Virus record (IMG/VR): IMGVR_UViG_3300031521_000077
Coordinates: 1 to 56,977 of that record
Origin: a virus
Length of the DNA stretch: 56,977 bases
Direction: 5' to 3' (one strand)
Shown: positions 50,538 through 56,977 of the stretch, piece after piece
How the letters are laid out: every line of letters begins with the position of its first letter
How positions within the stretch are numbered: position 1 is the first letter of the stretch
Made by a program: the position numbers and the translations under genes
The notes under the pieces: generated by a model
What the model saw: the letters and a program-made list of their open reading frames with translations, nothing else
The model's database searches: none
What the model was told of the DNA's origin: nothing

Positions 50538-52402
50538 TGGCAACTGAGAAAACACAAAATATTATTCAATATAACAGTCGCACTTTCGGAGAAATTCGTA
50601 CCGACCTTATTAGCTATATTAGAATGGCGTATGGGGAGGTTTTGTCAGATTTTACGGACAGTTCTGTGGGAAGTTTATTAATTGATGTGAATGCTGGTGT
50701 TGCCAATAATCTAGCTGTTAATACAGACAGAAATTTTCAAGAAACCCAATTAGAATATGCTCAATTAAGGTCATCAATATTAAATATTGCAAAAAACATG
50801 GGATTTATAATTCCATCAAAAAGACCTTCTGTTACTGTCGTTGATTTTTCTGTTACAATACCTGTTTTGGGAGATAGACCAGATTCATCATATTATCCTG
50901 TTTTAGCTCCGGGTGCTCAGGTACTTGGCGGTGGAAAAATATTTGAAACCCAAAATACAATTGATTGGAATTCACCAATAAGTAACTTGGGGGATGCCAA
51001 TCGCTCTACAATACCCAATTTAGACTCAAATGGAGTGATTGTAAGCTATAATGTTACAAAAAGGGAAGTAGTTACCAATGGTTCAACAAGTATCTTTAAA
51101 AGGGTTATAAATGCGTCTGATGTAGTTCCATTTTTCAGTATTTTGCTTCCAGACCAAGACGTAATTGAAATTGAAAATATTATATTGCTAGAAGGAACTG
51201 ATTTTACCACAATACCACAAATTTCGGATTTCTTCAATAGCACAAATAGGTATTATGAAACAAATTTTTTAGCACAGCAAAGAGTTTTTGTTGAAAACCA
51301 ATCACTTAATTCAATTACTGGTAACACAAATGGAATTATGGCAGCTCATTGGATTGATGTTAGCAAAAAGTTCATAAAAGAATATACCTCAAATGGTCTA
51401 TGTAAAATCACATTTGGGTCAGGAGACGCTGATGTTGATGCATTTAGAAACGGTTTTATTAAGGCAGGTGTAAATAATCGTGCTTTTCTAGATAATTTTT
51501 TAAATAACACTGCATTAGGTGAAAAACTTAAAGCAAATCATACACTATTCGTAAGATATAGAACAGGTGGTGGTTCAAATTCAAACATTGGAAGCAATGT
51601 ATTAACTAAATTAGGAGCATATCAATTAAGAGTTGCTGGCTCACGTCAAGACATTAATCAATTTGTCCAAAAGAGCATGACGGTAACAAATCCAATACCT
51701 GCAATTGGGGGGAATGACGGGCTTAATATCGAACAAATAAGAGAATTGATAAAATATAATTTTTCGAGTCAAGAACGTGATGTAACATTGACTGATTATT
51801 TGCTTCAAATGTACAAAATGCCGGGCAAATATGGTTCGCCATATAGAGCAAATTCATTCAAGCAAAACAACAAAGTAGTTATATCAATATTGGGGATTGG
51901 AACTGACGGAAAATTATCAAATTCGAGCAATACCTTGCTAAAAAATAATATTTCTGAATATCTTACTGAATTTCGTACAGTTAATGATTATGTTGAGATT
52001 AAAGACGCTAAAATATTTAATCTGGGATTTGAAGTTGATGTATATGTTGATAATATTACCGATAATCAAATAGCAAACAGCATCATCAATATTATTAAAA
52101 ATTACTTTAGCATAAGTGATACTGAAATGAATGAGGATATTCATTTAGGTAGATTACAGAAGAAAATACTTGACGTTAATGGAGTTATTAACATGATTGG
52201 GATAAGGGTTTTTAATAAGGTTGGTGGTCAATACTCAAAAAATACCATATCACAAACGATGCTTGATACATCAACAGGTGAAATATATCCTATTAATAAT
52301 ACCATATATTCTGAATCAGATTCAATGTTTGAAATTAAATTTCCAGAAAAAGATATTAAAGTATTGCTTAGAAAAAAAACTGATATGACATGGAATTCAT
52401 AA
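50537..52402 (+). CDS. 6: gp6-like baseplate wedge protein (baseplate J family)
   Basis: 621 residues, close to T4 gp6 (660). The N-terminus (RTFGEIRTDLISYIRMAYGE, then DFTDSSVGSLLIDVNAGVANNL) is typical of baseplate J/gp6 proteins, followed by the conserved helix RSSILNIAKNMGFIIPSKRP. Later AGVNNRAFLDNFLNNTALG and the C-terminal DYLLQMYKMPGKYGSPYRAN match the family. It assembles into the wedge that surrounds the baseplate hub. It starts on the last base of the upstream endonuclease stop codon and ends with a 13-bp overlap with the next baseplate gene. Confidence 0.88.
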   Translation: MATEKTQNIIQYNSRTFGEIRTDLISYIRMAYGEVLSDFTDSSVGSLLIDVNAGVANNLAVNTDRNFQETQLEYAQLRSSILNIAKNMGFIIPSKRPSVTVVDFSVTIPVLGDRPDSSYYPVLAPGAQVLGGGKIFETQNTIDWNSPISNLGDANRSTIPNLDSNGVIVSYNVTKREVVTNGSTSIFKRVINASDVVPFFSILLPDQDVIEIENIILLEGTDFTTIPQISDFFNSTNRYYETNFLAQQRVFVENQSLNSITGNTNGIMAAHWIDVSKKFIKEYTSNGLCKITFGSGDADVDAFRNGFIKAGVNNRAFLDNFLNNTALGEKLKANHTLFVRYRTGGGSNSNIGSNVLTKLGAYQLRVAGSRQDINQFVQKSMTVTNPIPAIGGNDGLNIEQIRELIKYNFSSQERDVTLTDYLLQMYKMPGKYGSPYRANSFKQNNKVVISILGIGTDGKLSNSSNTLLKNNISEYLTEFRTVNDYVEIKDAKIFNLGFEVDVYVDNITDNQIANSIINIIKNYFSISDTEMNEDIHLGRLQKKILDVNGVINMIGIRVFNKVGGQYSKNTISQTMLDTSTGEIYPINNTIYSESDSMFEIKFPEKDIKVLLRKKTDMTWNS

Positions 52403-53025
52403 AAAAATCCATATTACAAAAAAACAAACTTAATGTTGTTACTACTTCAACCGGAAGTACATGTACAATAATTCCAGATACTAATGCTGTCTATAATTTT
52501 AAGATTGTATTAACTTCGGAAGTTAAGAATCTGGGTTTTTTTAATGTTAATATGGATTATGATGTTCCTCAGATAAGTTCAAATCCCGTAATTGTAACAG
52601 GTACAACTGAAAGCAGATTATCCGAATTACTGAAATATACAATAACAGAGAACTTCATCAATATGTACTTAGTATACGATGGATTTAATGGTGTTGACTA
52701 TGCTACATCACCATCAAATCAAAATATCACCTATTATATAAATGAAATTAAATATCATGATATTATAGTTGATGGAGTTTCTACAACATCATATGAATTT
52801 TATACGATTGGGTCAACAAGTCCACAATTTATTAATGCTCCATATTTTAAGGATTTTAATAATGAAAACATTGTTAGCAATCCTGAAATCAAAGATGATG
52901 TATTTATAGACAGGCAACAAATATCTGCATTTGAAAATAATTACAGATTAGAATACATTAAATCATTGCTTGATTTGGAGACATATGCAGGTGGAAACTT
53001 TTTTAAAATAGTAAATAATACATAA
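52390..53025 (+). CDS. Probable baseplate protein
   Basis: 211 residues, beta-rich with LNVVTTSTGSTCTIIPDTNAV and NITYYINEIKYHDIIVDGV. It overlaps gp6 by 13 bp and precedes the gene at 53030 by 4 nt. The position corresponds to that of gp7/gp53-type wedge genes in T4-like phages, but the sequence gives no clear match. Confidence 0.65.
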   Translation: MEFIKKSILQKNKLNVVTTSTGSTCTIIPDTNAVYNFKIVLTSEVKNLGFFNVNMDYDVPQISSNPVIVTGTTESRLSELLKYTITENFINMYLVYDGFNGVDYATSPSNQNITYYINEIKYHDIIVDGVSTTSYEFYTIGSTSPQFINAPYFKDFNNENIVSNPEIKDDVFIDRQQISAFENNYRLEYIKSLLDLETYAGGNFFKIVNNT

Positions 53026-53029
53026 AAAT

Positions 53030-53938
53030 ATGGGAATTGGAACAATAGGTGTTGTTAGACCTGCCGATGTAAGTATCGATGACATCAGCATATTCTATAA
53101 TTACACGCCAAACAGAGAAACAAATAATAGCATAATTTATCCACTAGTTGCTAGTGAGGTATTGTCATATTGCAATGTTCCACAGGAAGATATCGAAACA
53201 TACATTCCGGGAACTGAAAATTTGCTAGAAGGATTATATGATATGAGATTACCCGCATCGATATTTAATCAGCTTGGAATTTATACTATATATATTAAGC
53301 CTAAAACAATACCTGCGTTAGTAGTTGATTGTAGCGTTTTATCTGCATTACCAACAGTAAAGGGCATAACGCTAGATATTAATAGCTTACCGGATAATTT
53401 AACAGCAAATAACGCACTACAGGGCTTTAGAATTGAGTATATTAATGCGGATGGCACTAAACTTAGAAATGTTGTGAGATATGTTGTTTCATCTAATAGA
53501 GTTTCACCAGTTAGTGAAAATATCGGAAATACGACCCAACGAGCAGTAAGATATAGATTTGATGACTCTGGAAGTGTAATGTTTTTGCAATTAACTCCAA
53601 GTAGTTCATCTGATGTTAAGCCAAATGCATTACCATTTATTGGTAATCCCGGACAAAAAATATTGTTAAATAATACGTATTTCAGTCCATTAGTTATTGA
53701 AGTAAATATGGTGAAGAATACATTAGACACAATTGCTTCGATTTTGGTTGGTGAGCAAGCCAAAGATGTTAAAAACGGAATTTCTACATATTATGATGAA
53801 GAAAGAAATATAACGTATCAATTCAATTTGTTTGAAATTAAAGATGATGTTACAAATGTTCCGTTGTACGAAGTTAGGGAAAAGAGAACTTCTATCGACA
53901 CCACTCAAAATTTAAACGATATTATAAATATTGGCTAA
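53030..53938 (+). CDS. Probable baseplate/tail protein
   Basis: 302 residues, beta-rich. The N-terminal GIGTIGVVRPADVSIDDISIF and LPASIFNQLGIYTIYIKP are distinctive, but no family is recalled. The compact gene order (gp25, gp6, this pair) and a following terminator mark it as the end of the baseplate operon. Confidence 0.65.
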   Translation: MGIGTIGVVRPADVSIDDISIFYNYTPNRETNNSIIYPLVASEVLSYCNVPQEDIETYIPGTENLLEGLYDMRLPASIFNQLGIYTIYIKPKTIPALVVDCSVLSALPTVKGITLDINSLPDNLTANNALQGFRIEYINADGTKLRNVVRYVVSSNRVSPVSENIGNTTQRAVRYRFDDSGSVMFLQLTPSSSSDVKPNALPFIGNPGQKILLNNTYFSPLVIEVNMVKNTLDTIASILVGEQAKDVKNGISTYYDEERNITYQFNLFEIKDDVTNVPLYEVREKRTSIDTTQNLNDIINIG

Positions 53939-53968
53939 CGATAATAGGTAATAAATCAACATATTATT

Positions 53969-54001
53969 AAAATCCTAGTGTTAATCATTAGGATTTTTTT
54001 A
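53969..54001 (+). terminator. Rho-independent terminator
   Basis: AAAATCCTA (53969-53977) and TAGGATTTT (53989-53997) form a 9-bp stem with an 11-nt loop; the T tract continues to 54000. Confidence 0.88.
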
Positions 54002-54008
54002 TTTACAT

Positions 54009-54017
54009 GTATTTATG
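54009..54017 (+). promoter_or_regulatory. Phage promoter motif variant GTATTTATG
   Basis: It lies 16 nt before GTG 54034, after the terminator. The spacing supports the GTG start over the in-frame ATG at 54007, which precedes the motif. Confidence 0.55.
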
Positions 54018-54033
54018 TTTAAATATAGTTTTT

Positions 54034-56977
54034 GTGGCAAAGGTAAGAGTAGTTAATAATGATTTAAATAGCAATCTAAATGGCACGAATTTTAATAATT
54101 CTCCATCTGGTACAATATTTTCATTTGGTTCGTTCAATGTAACATCAAATTTCGACAATAAGAAAATCATTGATTACAATAACGAATTAAGTTCTTTTGT
54201 CCGTCCAGTTACACTGGAGACACTTGGAGTTACTGATGCTCAATCAGCAATATTACACGAAAAAAGTATCAAATCAATACTTAATCTAGATAGGTCGGAT
54301 ATAAACACTTTTGTGAGATTTGGTTCAGCCTATGAATTTTTAAGAGTTACAACCCAAAACATAATATTAAATTATCCGGGCAGTATATTCATAAACTCAC
54401 AAATTGTTAGGGGTGGCAATACAACATTCTTAAACTACAATTACGACATTTTTACTGATACTACAACATTTCAAATACCATTTGAGTATATTGTCAATAC
54501 GTTTGGAATAATAACAAATCGTGGCAATAGTGGAGTTACAACAACAGACTATAATAATCTAAAAAATCTAAATTTGGGATTTGGTAATTATAATATCTGG
54601 TCAGCATATGCACCAGATAATAATTCGTGTAACATTATTGGATATACTGGAAATACTGCATCACAGCCAATTCCATCACAATTTATTACAGTAAAAACAA
54701 ATGGCAATCCATTTAGTTTTACTGGCGGTGCTTCAACAGGTAGATTCGATTTTCACATTAGACCAAATAATGTTATTTTTGAAGAATTCAGGGAAACGCT
54801 AAAAGATTATGAAAAATTTATAGTTTCTGAACGTGATAGCACTAATGGTTTTAGATTTAAAATAAAAGAACCAACATTATTAGATGATGGAAATATTATA
54901 TATGGTGATACATCATTATTGTGGAATACAAGTGATGGATATAATATTGACATTAACACTCCATCATATTCAAGATTTCTTGATGTTATATTAACCATTG
55001 GTGCTAAACACGACTCAATAAAAACAGATTTAATTGCAAGATTTTTAACTCCGTCTTCATTAAAAACATATGACCTTACCGAAGAAGGAAAAATGACTAA
55101 GCTTTTAAGATTATATGGTGCAGAATTTGACCAATTGAGAGAATTTATTGATTCCTTGGTATATATTAATACTGTGACATATGATAAGAAAAACAATGTA
55201 CCAGACCAATTAATTTCTAATATGGCTAGAACTTTTGGATGGGAATATTTCTCATTAATAAATGAGCCTGAATTAATGACCAAGTTTTTAAATATTGACG
55301 ATAGTGAAAGAAATTTGCATACTGATTTATTGCCAGCAGAAATCAATATTGAGCTATGGAGAAGAATTTTAATTAATACAAATTACTTTTGGAAATCAAA
55401 AGGAACTAGAGCTGCAATAAAAGCAATGTTTTTATTAATTGGTATCCCAGAACCATTTATTAATATTACTGAATATGTTTATACTGTCGATGGTAAAATT
55501 GACCCTAGACAAGTGAAATTAACAGCAGCAGATTTTCCATCCAATTCATTGCCATATGATAATAGTGGTTATCCTAAAGCACCATTAGAAACAACAGATT
55601 TCTATTTTCAGGTTTCTGGAAATACGGATAGCGGACAACAGTATATGAATGCTTTTCGTAAAGCAGGTTTTAATCTTACCCTAACTAGGGACAACAAAAA
55701 ATCTTGGATTCAAACTGGTTCAACAACTAGGATTTGGCCCACAACACCACAGTACTACCAAGAGGACAGCATGTTAGTCCTTAACACTAAAGAAGTTGAT
55801 ATTTCTTTAGATACAGTTAATGGTATTGAGAACGATGTGTGGAATTACCTATCTACAGTAGATTATCCAGCTAATTCAAGCGGATATACATTGCCGTATT
55901 CATATATTAACATATCAATTCCATTAAATTATGGTGCAAATTCCACATTCCAATTACCTTCACAATATGGTAATTCAAGTGGTGATTTGGAAGTAAGATT
56001 TAATGGTATTTTATTAAATGCGCCTAAATCTGGAGATTCTGTTAATTTAGTTGATGCTGATTATACCATTTCAGGGAATACATTTACATTAACTGGTGGT
56101 AACTATGCTAACCTAAGTAGCAGCAGTCGTGATGTCATTCAAGCAACCTACATCTATAGCGGTGGCACACAACCAATTAGTGGCGTTACTATTCAATATA
56201 TGGTAACAAGAGTTAGTGCTGATATGAGTGGTACGAGAATTCAATTGCCTTCTGTTGCGAATGGTGATGTTCAGGTTACAATTAATGGGATTGCATTAAT
56301 AAAAGGAACTAATCAATTTATTGGTGACTATATTGTTAACCCTAATGATACTAGTGCGATTGTTATTCAAAATCCAGAAGTTATTGCATTTTTAGCTTCG
56401 CAGCCAAAAATACAGGTTGCGTATTTAACTACAAGTGCTGCAAGCAGTGTGTCATCTAGAAGCGAAATAACTAGAGTTGATAGCTTCAATACAGGTAAAA
56501 TTTATTTTAATAATTCAGCAAACAAATATGTTTATAGGCTAAACTATAAGCTAAGAAATGCTATTGAGGTTAAATTACTTGTTGATGGCATTGCATTAGA
56601 ACCAAATGTTGATTATTCCCTTAATACCAATAACCCATATGAATTATTTCTACCTAGTGGGTTGAGATATGGCAGCATAATAAGCGCATACTACATCGTT
56701 GCTGGAAGTGATTATTTTGAACCGATTATTGGAAACGATTTTGGTGTTGGAGATATTAGCAAGTTATCATTTTTGGAATTTAGTGAATTAGTACAAAGAA
56801 GATTAATTAATGCAAAGAATAGGAAAACAATAACAGATTTTAAGGGTGGGTGGTATCCAACACTACTCAAAGTTTATGTCGATTATCTTAAACGAAGCAA
56901 ATTAGATACATTAAATCCGCTATATTCAAATGGATATACTTTCGAAAATCTATATTCATTTTTGAATAAATATAATA
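54034..56977 (+). CDS. Large tail/baseplate protein, 3'-truncated by the window
   Basis: The frame is open from GTG 54034 to the last base (more than 980 residues). After a polar N-terminal part (VAKVRVVNNDLNSNLNG) comes a helical block LLRLYGAEFDQLREFIDSLVY and FWKSKGTRAAIKAMFLLIGI, typical of phage tail proteins of the P2 I/gp7-like type in Bacteroidota phages. Beyond residue 600 are at least three repeated Ig-like modules, each with an 'xVxFNGxxL...DY.ISGNxFTL' core (LEVRFNGILLNAPKSGDSV; VQVTINGIALIKGTNQF; VKLLVDGIALEPNVDYSL). The start is unusual (GTG) but fits the promoter spacing. Probably a baseplate wedge or fiber connector. Confidence 0.75.
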   Translation, partial: MAKVRVVNNDLNSNLNGTNFNNSPSGTIFSFGSFNVTSNFDNKKIIDYNNELSSFVRPVTLETLGVTDAQSAILHEKSIKSILNLDRSDINTFVRFGSAYEFLRVTTQNIILNYPGSIFINSQIVRGGNTTFLNYNYDIFTDTTTFQIPFEYIVNTFGIITNRGNSGVTTTDYNNLKNLNLGFGNYNIWSAYAPDNNSCNIIGYTGNTASQPIPSQFITVKTNGNPFSFTGGASTGRFDFHIRPNNVIFEEFRETLKDYEKFIVSERDSTNGFRFKIKEPTLLDDGNIIYGDTSLLWNTSDGYNIDINTPSYSRFLDVILTIGAKHDSIKTDLIARFLTPSSLKTYDLTEEGKMTKLLRLYGAEFDQLREFIDSLVYINTVTYDKKNNVPDQLISNMARTFGWEYFSLINEPELMTKFLNIDDSERNLHTDLLPAEINIELWRRILINTNYFWKSKGTRAAIKAMFLLIGIPEPFINITEYVYTVDGKIDPRQVKLTAADFPSNSLPYDNSGYPKAPLETTDFYFQVSGNTDSGQQYMNAFRKAGFNLTLTRDNKKSWIQTGSTTRIWPTTPQYYQEDSMLVLNTKEVDISLDTVNGIENDVWNYLSTVDYPANSSGYTLPYSYINISIPLNYGANSTFQLPSQYGNSSGDLEVRFNGILLNAPKSGDSVNLVDADYTISGNTFTLTGGNYANLSSSSRDVIQATYIYSGGTQPISGVTIQYMVTRVSADMSGTRIQLPSVANGDVQVTINGIALIKGTNQFIGDYIVNPNDTSAIVIQNPEVIAFLASQPKIQVAYLTTSAASSVSSRSEITRVDSFNTGKIYFNNSANKYVYRLNYKLRNAIEVKLLVDGIALEPNVDYSLNTNNPYELFLPSGLRYGSIISAYYIVAGSDYFEPIIGNDFGVGDISKLSFLEFSELVQRRLINAKNRKTITDFKGGWYPTLLKVYVDYLKRSKLDTLNPLYSNGYTFENLYSFLNKYN

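Noticed and set aside
54807-55346. Minus-strand ORF of 179 codons
   Set aside because: It is the shadow of the long plus-strand tail gene, whose protein has clear tail-protein features.

Overview
This window is part of a large, AT-rich, T4-like tailed-phage genome whose host is probably a member of the Bacteroidota. Phage origin follows from the gene content: a gp32-like ssDNA-binding protein, UvsX-like recombinase, flap/5' exonuclease, gp41 replicative helicase, SNF2-type helicase, family B DNA polymerase, gp25-like and gp6-like baseplate proteins and very long fiber proteins. All genes but one lie on the plus strand, and many overlap by 1-20 bases. The Bacteroidota host is inferred from five TTG-N19/20-TAnnTTTG promoters and from the near absence of Shine-Dalgarno sequences; starts are instead preceded by A/T-rich leaders.

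Layout. 1-2.3 kb: a truncated unknown gene and a virion-like protein. 2.3-9.1 kb: replication and recombination genes (gp32, uvsX, exonuclease, gp41), with gp41 broken into two genes by a split intein. 9.1-9.9 kb: a CAU-anticodon tRNA and a minus-strand endonuclease. 10.1-23.3 kb: fiber/adhesin genes, with a GT9-like glycosyltransferase and a GH16 glycanase among them. 23.3-30.3 kb: SNF2 helicase, a small ribbon-helix-helix protein, an endonuclease and PolB. 30.3-33.7 kb: Nudix, WYL-like and unknown genes. 33.8-41.3 kb: a giant kinase-like/CCA-nucleotidyltransferase polyprotein split by a GIY-YIG endonuclease, then a 2H-phosphoesterase, a PD-(D/E)XK-like protein and a HAD of the 'Swiss Army Knife' RNA-repair type. 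41.4-48.8 kb: unknown genes, an intein-bearing glycosyltransferase and a second Vsr-like endonuclease. 48.9-57 kb: baseplate genes (gp25, gp6 and others), interrupted by a third large Vsr-like endonuclease, ending in an open tail gene.

Three themes stand out. First, a candidate RNA/tRNA repair island (CCA-adding enzyme, 2H phosphoesterase, HAD_SAK, kinase-like domains) in a phage that also carries a tRNA gene without an encoded CCA. Second, a dense load of homing-type elements: one split intein, one LAGLIDADG intein, and five free-standing endonucleases, several built from about five tandem DNA-binding or zinc-ribbon repeats around or ahead of a nuclease domain. Third, two promoter classes: host-like TAnnTTTG promoters in front of some replication and other genes, and a recurrent 9-mer GTATTTATA found about 19 times, usually 10-16 nt before a start codon and once 3 nt before the tRNA, which I interpret as a phage-specific, probably late, promoter. 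All similarity statements come from motif recognition and memory; no searches were run.
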